From positions 62,001 to 126,000 of the forward strand of contig CAXTJQ010000002.1 of assembly GCA_964244725.1 (NCBI GenBank): DNA of 64,000 nt. Direction: 5' to 3'. This DNA is from Kumtagia sp964244725 (GTDB lineage: Bacteria > Pseudomonadota > Alphaproteobacteria > Rhizobiales > Rhizobiaceae). The notes below the pieces were generated by a model. It did not search any database and was not told the DNA's origin. It saw only the letters and a program-made list of their open reading frames with translations. Shown piece after piece: positions 9,401-18,734 of the stretch (position 1 is the stretch's first letter; every line of letters starts with the position of its first letter). Both the position numbers and the translations under genes were made by a program.

Positions 9401-11894
9401 TGGCGTCGATCTGCGATTTGATACCGATTTCGATTTTTTCCTCGACGGCGCGGCCGCCGCTCTCACGCATCCGGACCGTAACCTCGGAGGTGAGGAACTG
9501 CGTCGTGGAGGGGAGTGCGTCGACCTGCACCGGGAAGGACGCTTTGCCGTCCTCGCCGGCCAGCGGCAGGTTGGCGAGTGGGATACGGGTGTCGTCGCCG
9601 GCTTCTTCGTCGGCGAGGCCGAATTGATAGCGCGGAAAATCCTCCCATTCGCGGGTCTTGGAAACCGTGATCTCGCCTTCGAGGGCGAGACCCGCCGCCG
9701 GCGCGCCGTAGAGGAAGCGGCCGTCTACGGTGACGGTCGCCGGATCGCCGACCGCGATCTTGTCCTTGTCGCTGGCAAGGCTGAATTCTATGCGATCCGG
9801 CACGAAATCCTCGACGAGGAAGGCTTGGCTCGAGACCGCCGGTTGCTTGGGGTCGGTGTAGACCGAAACCGTCCAGGTGCCGCGCATCGCGTCGGGCGAC
9901 AGAGCGAGATCGACCGTATGGCCGCCGGCTTCCGCCCCGTCGCTCACCGTGCGGCGGTCCTCGACGCCGTCGGGCCGCGAGAAGATGAACGTCAGCGGCA
10001 GTTTCTCGACCGCGTGGGCAGTATCGTCTCGCGCGAGCGCGGCGACATGAACCGTCTCGCCGGCGCGGTAGATGCCACGCTCTGTCCATGTGTAGACGTC
10101 GAGCGCGCCTGCCGTGGCGCGTCCGGTCACGCCACGGTCGGAGAGGTCGAAGCCGGCGCGCGACATGTCGAGGAAGACGAAATCCTCTCCGCCCGCGCTC
10201 GCCATCATTACGGCTGGGACCATGCCGCCCGCACCGCGGGTCAGGCCGGCCGAGAAGACCGCGTGGCCTTCGGCATCCGTTTTGGCGGTTCCGAGAATCT
10301 CGTTGTTGCGGGCAAGCAGCGTCAGGTCGGCATTGGCGATCGGCTTCGCCGATCCGAGCGAGCGGGCAAAGACGTTGATGCCGTCCTGGCCGGTATAGGT
10401 CGACAGGCCGATGTCGGAGACCACGAACCATTGCGTGGCGCGCGACGACCAGTCGTCGGCCGCGTCCTTCTCGGGTTGCGCGGTCAGCACGTAGACGCCC
10501 GGCTTGCGCGTCGGCAGCGCCTCGTCGACCGGGAAGCTGGTGGTGATTTCCGTGTTCAACTCGTTGGCGATGTCGAGCTTGCCCGACCAGACAGGCTCGC
10601 CGATCTGGTCACGGATGCTCTCCAGGTCGTAGCCGTCGATCTGACGCAGGAACTGGTAGCCGGACAGCAGTTGCGCCAGCGAGCGGTCGCCGATGCGGTA
10701 GAGGTTCATGCTGGCGGTCGCCATGTTGACGGTGACGACCGGAATGCCGCGTCGCGCCTTGGCCGGCAGCACGAAGCTGTCGCCGGTGAAGCGCACGCTG
10801 GCGCCGCGATCCTGGACATAGATGTCGAGGACGACGGGCGCGGTCAGCACCTCGCCGATCGCGGCCGGCAGGCCTGCGCGGAAGGCCACTCTATAGCGCT
10901 TGCCGTGCTCCAGGCCCTCGATGCAGACCTGATTGTCCTTGGCCTCGACCGATTTCGGCGCGGCATCGTCGACGGTGACGAAGGGGGCATAGTCGACGCC
11001 GGTCTTGACCAGGCTTTCCGAAAACTGCGCGCAGACGCGCGGCGTCGCGGTATCGGCGTCGACGGTGTGCTCGATGACGCGAAAACCCTTGCGCGCCTTG
11101 AGGTCCTCATATTCGGCCTGGATCGAAGCCGAGCGCACCAGCGCGAGGCTCGCCTCGTAGGCTTGCAGCGCCGGTCGGAACAGGTCACGGCGGTCCAGGC
11201 CTGTCGCGATGACGGCCAGCACCTCGGCGCGCTTGGCCTTGGTGCGCAGCAACTGGTAACCATTCCAGGCCGCCGAGGTGGCGGTCCGCGCGAGTGTCGC
11301 CGTTTCGCTCGAATCCTTGCCCGAAATGGCCAGATTTGCCTTCGCCAGCCCGAGCCAAAGATCGCCGTCGTCGGGCGCAATGGCGATCGCCGCGACGTAA
11401 TTGGCCGCCGCTCCTCGCGCATCGCCGGCGAGCAGCCCTTTCTCGGCCGCTTCGGTCAATCCCATCAGGCCGGCGTCGCCAGCAGACGGCGCGGCTGTGA
11501 GCATGGCGCGATACTGCCAAGCCTCGTCGGCCATCCAGGTCGGGAAGAACGCGATCGCAGGTGGGGCGCCAATGTCCGGTTCCCCGTCGATGATCACGAC
11601 CTTGCCGGCAACCGCGCCGTTGAAAGGCTTCAGAGTTGCAAAATCGGATTTGAGGAAGCACCATTTCGCCTTGGTGTTGTAGGTGAAGGCGCGGCACTGA
11701 TTGTCGCCGAGACAGGCGGTCTTGCATTGCGATAGCGTCAGGTTCTGCTCGGAGCGCAGGTCGAAGCCGAAATAATCCTTGTTGTCGAGGGTCTCGATCG
11801 CCTTGGCGCTGGCAGCCAGCGCGGAGGGCGCCGCGATGGCCGCCCAGCCGGCCATGGCAAGGATCAGGGCCGATACCCAGTGGATTGTGCGCAT
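6420..11894 (-). CDS. yfhM: Alpha-2-macroglobulin family protein with N-terminal PAN/Apple domain
   Basis: A very large (1824 aa) periplasmic or envelope protease trap. The order is a signal peptide (residues 1-28), a cysteine-rich PAN/Apple domain (about 30-95, with CKTACLGDNQCRAF), macroglobulin (MG) domains, and the alpha-2-macroglobulin domain (VDVGILNLTDY). The thioester site is YPYGCSEQTTSRA near residue 1375, and an alpha-toroid and C-terminal receptor-like region follow. CxEQ is intact, so covalent trapping of proteases is expected, as in family members such as E. coli YfhM. Pairing with pbpC suggests cell-wall defence or repair after periplasm breach. The first Cys is within the thioester; no lipobox is seen at the N-terminus. 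Confidence 0.93.
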   Translation of the reverse strand: MRTIHWVSALILAMAGWAAIAAPSALAASAKAIETLDNKDYFGFDLRSEQNLTLSQCKTACLGDNQCRAFTYNTKAKWCFLKSDFATLKPFNGAVAGKVVIIDGEPDIGAPPAIAFFPTWMADEAWQYRAMLTAAPSAGDAGLMGLTEAAEKGLLAGDARGAAANYVAAIAIAPDDGDLWLGLAKANLAISGKDSSETATLARTATSAAWNGYQLLRTKAKRAEVLAVIATGLDRRDLFRPALQAYEASLALVRSASIQAEYEDLKARKGFRVIEHTVDADTATPRVCAQFSESLVKTGVDYAPFVTVDDAAPKSVEAKDNQVCIEGLEHGKRYRVAFRAGLPAAIGEVLTAPVVLDIYVQDRGASVRFTGDSFVLPAKARRGIPVVTVNMATASMNLYRIGDRSLAQLLSGYQFLRQIDGYDLESIRDQIGEPVWSGKLDIANELNTEITTSFPVDEALPTRKPGVYVLTAQPEKDAADDWSSRATQWFVVSDIGLSTYTGQDGINVFARSLGSAKPIANADLTLLARNNEILGTAKTDAEGHAVFSAGLTRGAGGMVPAVMMASAGGEDFVFLDMSRAGFDLSDRGVTGRATAGALDVYTWTERGIYRAGETVHVAALARDDTAHAVEKLPLTFIFSRPDGVEDRRTVSDGAEAGGHTVDLALSPDAMRGTWTVSVYTDPKQPAVSSQAFLVEDFVPDRIEFSLASDKDKIAVGDPATVTVDGRFLYGAPAAGLALEGEITVSKTREWEDFPRYQFGLADEEAGDDTRIPLANLPLAGEDGKASFPVQVDALPSTTQFLTSEVTVRMRESGGRAVEEKIEIGIKSQIDAIGIRPEFSDSVPEGGLAKFSIIAVDPNGARKALTGARWSLVKVERNYQWYRSSDAWSYEPVTFTKAVADGTVDVAADGSAMISMPVDWGRYRLEVDSAEPNGPVSSVEFDSGWYVASTSTETPDGLEIALDKDHYAPGEIAKLKVSPRFAGGLLVTVGADRLLTTLSATVPEGGATIDVPVSAEWGAGAYVTATLFRPGDAQESRMPARAIGLKWLTVDPGARKLAVALSPAARGAPRQPLTVPVAVTGLPAMTDAYVTIAAVDVGILNLTDYKAPDPDGFYYGQRKMGLELRDIYGRLIDGSLGAAGRLRTGGDGSGLTAQGKPPTEKLVAFFSGIVKLDTDGKATVDFDIPQFNGTVRIMAVAWTKDAVGHASSDVIIRDPVVITAGLPRFLAPGDKAVMRLDIANTDAPDGDYQFAVETTGDLSTGEDPLPEMVSLTAGKRQSITVPLVARTAGDAGLTIRLANSAGVSVEQHLSIPVRPATLPVTNRMVVDLGPNGASLRVDQGLLAASVLPGAYVSVGVSPSAAFDVPSLLLALDRYPYGCSEQTTSRALPLLYVNELAAGAGVNDDPLLKGRVQDAIYRVLNNQSSSGSFGLWGPGSGDLWLDSYVTDFLTRARELNYDVPREAMLRALGNLQNALGYDLDLEDRGGEIAYALYVLARNKKASVGDLRYYADTKLEAFTSPLAVAQIAASLSLYGDPQRAEATFKAALQLAKSQPEYDYSRGDYGSKLRDGAAMLSLAAESQPMPSVVPQLIAMVSADRKAARWTTTQDDAWTLLAARGLRKNAADMKLKINGVDHTGVYAERFDGETLVESPVVIANAGATTVQAVMTAVAAPVEPLPAGGDGFSIERTYYKLDGTEANVTEVAQNERFVVVLKVDEDNTWPSRVLVSDLLPAGFEIDNPGLVSSADLSNFTWLERTEAAHLEFRDDRFIAAFDRNADSPRSVTLAYVVRAVTPGVYAHPAASVEDMYRPQYSARTAAGMMEVKVP

Positions 11895-12265
11895 GATCCT
11901 CTCCCCCGTGGCGTCCGGCCGCGACGTTCGGCATGTCGGCGCCGGGAGTCAAGCTCTGGCGGCGAAAAGGGACGTCTCCCTCCGGCATCGCCAGTCCATC
12001 GAACGATTATGGCTCCATTGCGAAGATTCCCATCGGCGCGGAATTTTAGCCGAGGTCCTGCCAACAAATGCACCGGTCGCAGCGACGATTCATGCCGGCG
12101 ATTCCGGACCTGTCAAATTTGCGGCAGCAATGTCGCATTCGCGCCGCCCGACGGTGCGGCGAAGTTGCACATTCTTTCGTATGTTCGTACGATCGATCGC
12201 TTTGACAATGGCGTCGGGATGCGGAATGTTAATCGGCAGAAAGCCAATAATGGGAGTTTGGGAAA
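11895..12265. other. Divergent intergenic region between yfhM and peptide ABC operon
   Basis: A 371-bp region between oppositely oriented genes that must carry both promoters. The middle is somewhat AT-richer (around 12100-12260). I see no convincing gene or strong palindrome. A GATCGATC string near 12189 is too short to call a site. Confidence 0.5.
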
Positions 12266-13921
12266 ATGACGTTCTACAAGAACAGCGGTGACCGCGTTCC
12301 GGCACATATTGAGTCAATGGCTGAGGGGGTCAGGGCCGGCAAGGTGGATCGCCGCGAATTCCTGGCTCTCGCCAGCGTGTTCGGCGCCTCGACGGCGATG
12401 GCTTACGGCATGATCGGCCTTGTCGCGCCGACCCGGGCGCTGGCGCAGGAGACGCCGAAGAAGGGCGGCGTGGTCAAGGTGGCGATGTTCGTCAAGGATG
12501 CAAAGGACATCCGCACCGCCGACTGGTCGGAAATTTCCAATGCACAACGCCAGACGATCGAGCCGCTGGTCAAGTACACTTATGACTACACGTTCGAAGG
12601 GCGACTGCTCGAGAGCTGGGAAGTCAACGACGACGCAACAGAATACGTCCTTCATCTGCGTCCCGACGCGACATGGAACAACGGCGACAAATTCGTCGCC
12701 GAGGACGTGATCTACAACTTCGGACGCTGGTGCGACAAGTCGGCGGAAGGCAACTCGATGCCGGGCCGCATGGGCTCGCTGGTCGACGAGGCGACCGGCA
12801 AGCTGAAGGAAGGCGCGGTCACCAAGGTCGACGACATGACTGTCAAGCTCACCTTGACCAAGCCCGACATCGCACTGATTCCCAATCTGACCGACTATCC
12901 GGCACTGGTCGTTCATCGCAGCTTCGACGAGAAGGGCGCGACCTTCACGGCTTGCCCGATCGGAACGGGGCCGTTCGAACTGGTGTCTTACGACGTCGGT
13001 CAGAAAGTGGTGCTGAAGCGTCGCGAAAACGGCAAATGGTGGGGCGGCGAGGCCCATGTCGACGGCCTCGAATTCATCGACTACGGCACCGATCCGTCGG
13101 CCATGGTCTCCGCTTTCGAAGCCGGCGAAGTCCACAGCAACTTCGAAACCACGGCGGACTACGTTGCAATCCTCGACAAGCTAGACCTCGTCAAGGGCGA
13201 GGCTGTCACGGCCGCGACCATCGTGGCGCGTACTAACGTCAAGAACAAGCCCTACGACGATCAAAAGGTCCGCCAGGCGCTGCAGCTAGCCGTCGACAAC
13301 GCGATCGTCCTTCAACTTGGATACGGCAATGCCGGCGAGCCGGCGGAAAACCACCACGTAGCGCCGATCCATCCCGAATACGCCGCGCTGCCCAAGGTCG
13401 CGCGGGACCCGGCGAAGGCCAAGGCGCTAATGGCTGAAGCCGGGCAGGCGGATTACGAACACGATCTGATTACCGTCGACGAGGACTGGCACAAGAACAC
13501 CGGCGACGCGATCGCGGCGCAACTTCGCGAAGCAGGCATCAAGGTAAAGCGCACCGTGTTGCCGGGTTCGACATTCTGGAACGACTGGACGAAGTATCCC
13601 TTCTCGATGACCAACTGGAACATGCGCCCGCTCGGCGTCCAGGTTCTGGCGATTGCCTACCGGACAGGCGAAGCCTGGAACGAGGCCGCTTGGTCGGACC
13701 CCGATTTCGACAAGAAACTGAACGAAGCATTGGCGACAGCGGATGTCGAAAAGCGCAAGGTTCTCATGGTCGACATCGAGAAGATGCTTCAGGACTCGGG
13801 TATCCTCATCCAGCCCTACTGGCGCAAGCTCTACAATCACTCGGCGAAGTCCCTCAAGGGTTTCCGCATGCATCCCACCCAGGAGCATGAATATTCGATG
13901 GTCTGGCTCGACGAGGCTTGA
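12266..13921 (+). CDS. Peptide-type ABC transporter substrate-binding protein (Tat-exported)
   Basis: A 551-residue SBP_bac_5 (DppA/OppA class) binding protein. The N-terminus carries a twin-arginine signal (DRREFLALASVFGAS, then a hydrophobic stretch to RALAQE), suggesting folded export. Characteristic blocks include FEGRLLESWEVNDDATEYVL, TWNNGDKFVAEDVIYNFGRW and CPIGTGPFELVSYDVGQKVV. It heads an operon with two permeases and a fused ATPase. The ligand is probably a peptide or similar solute and cannot be fixed from sequence. Confidence 0.9.
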   Translation: MTFYKNSGDRVPAHIESMAEGVRAGKVDRREFLALASVFGASTAMAYGMIGLVAPTRALAQETPKKGGVVKVAMFVKDAKDIRTADWSEISNAQRQTIEPLVKYTYDYTFEGRLLESWEVNDDATEYVLHLRPDATWNNGDKFVAEDVIYNFGRWCDKSAEGNSMPGRMGSLVDEATGKLKEGAVTKVDDMTVKLTLTKPDIALIPNLTDYPALVVHRSFDEKGATFTACPIGTGPFELVSYDVGQKVVLKRRENGKWWGGEAHVDGLEFIDYGTDPSAMVSAFEAGEVHSNFETTADYVAILDKLDLVKGEAVTAATIVARTNVKNKPYDDQKVRQALQLAVDNAIVLQLGYGNAGEPAENHHVAPIHPEYAALPKVARDPAKAKALMAEAGQADYEHDLITVDEDWHKNTGDAIAAQLREAGIKVKRTVLPGSTFWNDWTKYPFSMTNWNMRPLGVQVLAIAYRTGEAWNEAAWSDPDFDKKLNEALATADVEKRKVLMVDIEKMLQDSGILIQPYWRKLYNHSAKSLKGFRMHPTQEHEYSMVWLDEA

Positions 13922-13936
13922 TCCACGGAGCGTTCT

Positions 13937-13969
13937 CGAAGGGGGCGATTGCACCCCCTTCGATTTTTC
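13937..13969 (+). terminator. Hairpin after the binding-protein gene
   Basis: Inverted arms cgaaggggg (13937-13945) and cccccttcg (13954-13962) with an 8-base loop are followed by ATTTTT. It lies between the binding-protein gene and the first permease, where partial termination commonly keeps binding-protein mRNA more abundant than permease mRNA. Confidence 0.65.
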
Positions 13970-14013
13970 AGAGGGTTGATATTTCCTGACCCCAACCCAT
14001 ACGGCAGGGGGCT

Positions 14014-15054
14014 ATGATGCTTGCGTTCGTTACACGTCGATTGGGCACCATGCTCCTGACGATGGTCTGCTTGACCATGGTGGTCTTCTTCATGGTCAAT
14101 CTCGAGCCGAACCTGAAAAAGCTTGCGATCAGCCAGCTCGACATGCGTACGCCGCCCGAGCAAATCGAAAGCTGGCTGGTCAAGAACGGCTATCGGCAGA
14201 ATTTCTTCGTGCGCTACGCGCAATGGATCGGCGTTATGCCGAAACAGCCGAGCGTCGACGCCGCGACCGGCAAGACGAAGCCGCGCTTCTCTTTTTGCAA
14301 CGAACCCGCCGAAGCCTACTACGGCGGAGTTCTCGAAGGCGATTTCGGCTGCTCGACCAAGTTCAAGACGACGGTCGCGTCGAAGCTGTTCCCGGCGCTC
14401 GGCGCGACCGGCATCCTGATGTTCTGGGTTATGGCAACGATGGTGCCGATCGCTTTGCTGATCGGCATTCTCGCGGGCATGCGCGAGGGGACTCGCACGG
14501 ACCGAACATTGTCCGTCGCGTCGATCGCAACGACGGCGACGCCGGAATACGTTTCAGGCGTGATTTTCACGGTCATCTTCGCTTCCTGGCTCGGCTGGCT
14601 GAACGGATCGGCGGCGTCGGCAACGGGCAGCGGCATCACCTTCTACAATTTCACGCTGCCGGTCATGACCATGGCGATCTACGGCATAGGCTACATCGCG
14701 CGCATGACCCGGGCTTCGATGGTCGAGGTGATGACGCAGCAATATATTCGCACCGCGCGGTTGAAAGGCCTGAGCTTTTCAAACGTCGTCGTCAAGCACG
14801 CGCTACGCAACGCGCTGATCGCGCCGTTCACGGTCATTATGCTGCAATTCCCGTGGCTCCTGACCGGCGTGGTCATCGTCGAGACGATGTTCCGCTATCA
14901 GGGTTTCGGCTTCACGCTGGTCGAGGCCGCCGGCAACAACGATATCGATCTGCTGCTCGGCTGCTCGCTGGTTTCGGTCTTCGTGGTGCTGTTCACGCAG
15001 CTGATCTCGGATGTCGGTTACGCCTACCTCAATCCACGTATCCGAGTTCAGTGA
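14014..15054 (+). CDS. Peptide-type ABC transporter permease (DppB-like)
   Basis: A 346-residue inner-membrane permease. The first membrane segment is at residues 10-30 (LGTMLLTMVCLTMVVFFMV), followed by a long periplasmic region and five more segments. The cytoplasmic loop RTARLKGLSFSNVVVKHALR matches the DppB/OppB EAA loop (usual form ARAKGLSE..V..KHALRNA). An AG-rich ribosome site (CAGGGGG) lies just upstream. It is 92 bp after the binding protein and 12 bp before the second permease. Confidence 0.92.
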   Translation: MMLAFVTRRLGTMLLTMVCLTMVVFFMVNLEPNLKKLAISQLDMRTPPEQIESWLVKNGYRQNFFVRYAQWIGVMPKQPSVDAATGKTKPRFSFCNEPAEAYYGGVLEGDFGCSTKFKTTVASKLFPALGATGILMFWVMATMVPIALLIGILAGMREGTRTDRTLSVASIATTATPEYVSGVIFTVIFASWLGWLNGSAASATGSGITFYNFTLPVMTMAIYGIGYIARMTRASMVEVMTQQYIRTARLKGLSFSNVVVKHALRNALIAPFTVIMLQFPWLLTGVVIVETMFRYQGFGFTLVEAAGNNDIDLLLGCSLVSVFVVLFTQLISDVGYAYLNPRIRVQ

Positions 15055-15066
15055 AGGGGCGGCGCC

Positions 15067-16224
15067 ATGCAGTTGGAATACCTCAACGGCTTCCAGACAA
15101 CGCTTGGCGCGTTCGTCCGCTTCTGGCCGGTTTGGATAGGCATGGCGATCGTGATCGGCGCGAGCCTTTTCTACAAGAGGAGACTCGGCCTCTACGGGCA
15201 GCTCTACGACAACGGGGTCGGCATCGCGGGCGTGCTGATCTGCTTCTTCTGGCTGTTTACCGCGATCTTTGCCGCAACCGTGGCGCCCTATGACCCGCTG
15301 GCGCAGATCCCGATCATGAAGGATGCGCTGCCGGGCGCGCTCGTGCCCGATAGCGGCGGCGTCTATCTTTTCGGAGGCGACAAGCTGGCGCGCGACATTT
15401 TCAGCCGCATGGTGTTCGGCAGCCAAATCGTGCTGATCATCGCGCCTGCCGCGACCGCGTTCGCGATCATGGTCGGCGTCACGCTCGGCTTGCCTGCGGG
15501 ATATTATGGCGGGCGGATCGACTCGTTCCTGTCGTTTCTCGCCAACCTCGTGCTGGCCTTCCCCGTGATCCTTTTGTTTTACCTGCTGGTGACGCCCGGC
15601 ATCATGGACACGCCGATCCCTTACGGCCTGGCGGGCGTATTCTTCCTGTTTCCGATCATCTTCTTCGCTGTGCTCTTCTACACACGATTCAGGAACAGGC
15701 CTGACCGCGTCTATATTCTGCTCGGCCTGACGCTCGTGATCGGCGGCTGGGTCTATGTCGGCTTGGTGTTCGACCGCGATCCGCTTGGCATCGTGCATAT
15801 CGAGCCTAACCAGCTGAACATCTTCGTGGCCGTGGTGTTCGCCTCCAGTCCCGGCGTGTTCCGCATCGTTCGCGGGCTGGTGATGGACATCAAAACGCGC
15901 GACTACATCGCGGCGGCGCAGACCCGCGGCGAAACACCCTGGTACATCATGCTGTGGGAAATCCTTCCCAACGCACGCGGTCCGCTCATCGTCGACGCTT
16001 GTCTACGCATTGGCTACACGACGATCCTGCTCGGCACGCTCGGCTATTTCGGTCTGGGCCTCGCGCCCGAAAGTCCGGACTGGGGCACCGCGATCAAGGA
16101 TGCCAGCCGGCTGCTGCGCTCGTTCATCCATCCCGCGCTTCCGCCGACCATCGCTTTGATGTCCTTCGTGCTTGGGCTGAACCTCCTTGCCGATGCGCTG
16201 CGCGAACAGTCGCTGAAGGATTGA
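15067..16224 (+). CDS. Peptide-type ABC transporter permease (DppC-like)
   Basis: A 385-residue permease, longer than typical DppC (about 300), with extra membrane segments near residues 20-35 and 55-80 and an insertion around residues 195-260 (FFLFPIIFFAVLFY and following). The conserved DppC parts are HxxGxD-like GGDKLARDIFSRMVFGS and the EAA loop (RDYIAAAQTRGETPWYIM). It pairs with the upstream permease. The extra segments suggest an unusual subfamily. Confidence 0.88.
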   Translation: MQLEYLNGFQTTLGAFVRFWPVWIGMAIVIGASLFYKRRLGLYGQLYDNGVGIAGVLICFFWLFTAIFAATVAPYDPLAQIPIMKDALPGALVPDSGGVYLFGGDKLARDIFSRMVFGSQIVLIIAPAATAFAIMVGVTLGLPAGYYGGRIDSFLSFLANLVLAFPVILLFYLLVTPGIMDTPIPYGLAGVFFLFPIIFFAVLFYTRFRNRPDRVYILLGLTLVIGGWVYVGLVFDRDPLGIVHIEPNQLNIFVAVVFASSPGVFRIVRGLVMDIKTRDYIAAAQTRGETPWYIMLWEILPNARGPLIVDACLRIGYTTILLGTLGYFGLGLAPESPDWGTAIKDASRLLRSFIHPALPPTIALMSFVLGLNLLADALREQSLKD

Positions 16225-16260
16225 GAGATTTGACGCGTTTAGCCAGCCGGAGCGCCAGCC

Positions 16261-18708
16261 ATGAATGAGATCGTCAAAGTTTCCGCGATCCTGTCCGCGC
16301 AGCCAATCATCGAAATCGAGAATCTCTCGATTTCGTTTTTCACCAAACGAGGCGAAATCCCTGCGGTGATGGATTTCTCCTGTTCGGTGCAGCCGGGCGA
16401 GGCGATGGGCATCGTCGGCGAATCGGGGTGCGGCAAGTCGACCGTGTCGCTCGGCATCATGCGCGACCTGTCGAACATCGGCAAAATCGTCGGAGGCCGC
16501 ATCCGCTTCAAGGGCAAGGACATGGGCGAGATGTCCACGGAGGAGCTCCGCTCGATCCGCGGCAACGAGATCGCCATGATCTACCAGGAGCCAATGGCGT
16601 CGCTGAACCCGGCGATGAAGGTCGGGCGGCAATTGATGGAAGTGCCGATGCTGCACGATAAGGTCTCGAAGGCCGAGGCCTATAAGCGCGCGCTGGAGAC
16701 GGTGCGGTCGGTTCGCCTGCCCGACCCAGAGCGTATGATGAAATCCTATCCGCACCAGCTTTCGGGCGGGCAGCAACAGCGCGTCGTGATCGCGATGGCG
16801 CTGCTGTCCAAGCCGGCGCTGCTGCTTTTGGACGAACCGACGACGGCGCTCGACGTGACGGTGGAGGCCGGCATCGTTGAACTGGTCAAGGGGCTCGGCA
16901 AGCAGTTCGGCACGTCGATGATCTTCGTATCGCACAATCTCGGGCTCATCCTCGAGACCTGCGACCGCATCACGGTCATGTATTCCGGCGAGGCAGTGGA
17001 GACCGGCAAGATCAAGGATGTATTCGACCGGATGCGGCATCCCTACACGCAGGGGCTGTTCCGTTCGATCCCGCTGCCCGGGGCCGACAAGAACGCGCGG
17101 CCGCTGATCGCTATTCCGGGTCAACTGCCATTGCCGCACGAGCGGCCGAAGGGCTGCAATTTCGGCCCGCGCTGCCAGCATTTCGTGGCAGGTCGCTGCG
17201 ACGCCGATGAGATTCCAATGATCCCGGTCGGGGGCCATGATGGGCATTTCAGCCGCTGCGTGCGGTTCGACGAGATCGACTGGACGGCGATGCCCGCCGG
17301 TGCGCGCAAGCAGACCGAGCCGGTGAAGCCCGGAGCGCCGGTGCTGCGCATCGACGACCTGAAGAAATACTACAAGGTGGCGGCCAACGAGGTGTTCGGC
17401 AGCCGCGGCGAGGGCCGTGTCGTCAAAGCCAACGAATCGATCACTTTCGAGGCGCGCGAATCCGAGACGGTGGCGATCGTCGGCGAGTCCGGCTGCGGGA
17501 AGTCAACGCTGGCGAAGGTTTTGCTCGGTCTGGAAACCGCCAGTTCCGGCACCATCAATCTCAGCAACAAGCAGATCCAATCGACGGGCATCGAAATGCG
17601 TGACGTCCAGACCGTGGCGTCGATCCAAATGGTGTTCCAGAACCCTTTCGACACGCTCAACCCGAGCCATTCGGTCGGCTCGCAGATCGTGCGGACGCTG
17701 GAGAAGTTCAACGTCGGCAAGACTGTCGCCGACCGCAAAGCGCGGATGTTCGAACTGCTGGACCTTGTCAAGCTTCCGCGCGCTTTCGCCGACCGCATGC
17801 CGCGGCAACTTTCGGGCGGGCAGAAGCAGCGCATCGGCGTCGCGCGGGCCTTTGCCGGAAACGCGAAGGTGGTGGTGGCCGACGAGCCGGTGTCGGCGCT
17901 CGACGTGTCGGTGCAGGCGGCAGTCACGGAATTGCTGATGGACATCCAGCGCAAGAACAAGACGACGATGCTGTTCATCAGCCACGACCTGTCGGTCGTG
18001 CGCTACATCGCCGACCGCGTCGTGGTGATGTATCTCGGGCACATCGTCGAGCAGGGAACGACCGACCAGATCTTCGCACCGCCCTACCATCCCTATACGG
18101 AGGCGTTGCTGTCGGCCATTCCGATCGCCGATACGAGCGTCAAGAAGAAGCACATTGTCCTTGAGGGCGACATTCCGTCGGCGATGAATCCGCCGCCGGG
18201 TTGTCCGTTCCAGACTCGCTGCCGCTACAAGCCGCTGGTGCCGGACAATCTGTGCGAGACCAAACTGCCGCTACCCAAAAATCTCGGCGAGGGACATTTC
18301 AGTCTTTGCTGGCTTTCGGACGACATCCTCGCCAAAATGGAGCCGGTGATCAGCTTCGAAGGCGGCGGCGCCGAGCCGCCGGTCAAAGATCCTGTGCCGG
18401 AGGATGCCGTACTCGGCTCGGGTCCGGGTTTCGCGGGCGTGAAGCCGCAGCGTCCGCATGGCAAAACGGGTTCGGCAGGAGCCGATACTCTGTATGCCGA
18501 CGCAATCGAGCGAGATCAGACGGACCGGGTGCGAAATCAAGAAGCGCACGACGAGATCAGCGATGTGGGGAACAAGCCGACGGACCCGTCCGACACCGCT
18601 TTTAACCCGGTCGAGCCGTTGCGCTCCGGAGACGGGCGCCAGGCCGTAGACACGGGGCGATCGACCATTGCCGACACGGAATTGCCAGACACGCCGAACA
18701 GGAAATGA
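16261..18708 (+). CDS. Dipeptide-type ABC transporter ATP-binding protein, fused DppD-DppF
   Basis: An 815-residue protein holding two complete ATPase domains. Domain 1 (about 15-265) has GESGCGKST, LSGGQQQR and LLLLDEPTTALD. Domain 2 (about 365-620) has GESGCGKST, LSGGQKQR and VVADEPVSALD. Each is followed by an oligopeptide-transporter C-terminal region with cysteines (CNFGPRCQHF and CPFQTRC). The last ~115 residues form a charged, Pro/Gly/Asp-rich tail with no recognisable domain. A single polypeptide thus supplies both ATPase halves of the importer. Confidence 0.92.
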   Translation: MNEIVKVSAILSAQPIIEIENLSISFFTKRGEIPAVMDFSCSVQPGEAMGIVGESGCGKSTVSLGIMRDLSNIGKIVGGRIRFKGKDMGEMSTEELRSIRGNEIAMIYQEPMASLNPAMKVGRQLMEVPMLHDKVSKAEAYKRALETVRSVRLPDPERMMKSYPHQLSGGQQQRVVIAMALLSKPALLLLDEPTTALDVTVEAGIVELVKGLGKQFGTSMIFVSHNLGLILETCDRITVMYSGEAVETGKIKDVFDRMRHPYTQGLFRSIPLPGADKNARPLIAIPGQLPLPHERPKGCNFGPRCQHFVAGRCDADEIPMIPVGGHDGHFSRCVRFDEIDWTAMPAGARKQTEPVKPGAPVLRIDDLKKYYKVAANEVFGSRGEGRVVKANESITFEARESETVAIVGESGCGKSTLAKVLLGLETASSGTINLSNKQIQSTGIEMRDVQTVASIQMVFQNPFDTLNPSHSVGSQIVRTLEKFNVGKTVADRKARMFELLDLVKLPRAFADRMPRQLSGGQKQRIGVARAFAGNAKVVVADEPVSALDVSVQAAVTELLMDIQRKNKTTMLFISHDLSVVRYIADRVVVMYLGHIVEQGTTDQIFAPPYHPYTEALLSAIPIADTSVKKKHIVLEGDIPSAMNPPPGCPFQTRCRYKPLVPDNLCETKLPLPKNLGEGHFSLCWLSDDILAKMEPVISFEGGGAEPPVKDPVPEDAVLGSGPGFAGVKPQRPHGKTGSAGADTLYADAIERDQTDRVRNQEAHDEISDVGNKPTDPSDTAFNPVEPLRSGDGRQAVDTGRSTIADTELPDTPNRK

Positions 18709-18734
18709 GCGGCGAAAGTGTCGGCGTTACTCAA

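Noticed and set aside
9000..11735. A 911-codon open frame on the plus strand
   Set aside because: It is antisense to the alpha-2-macroglobulin gene, has Arg/Asp/Ala-rich composition typical of the shadow of GC3-rich codons, and no domain.
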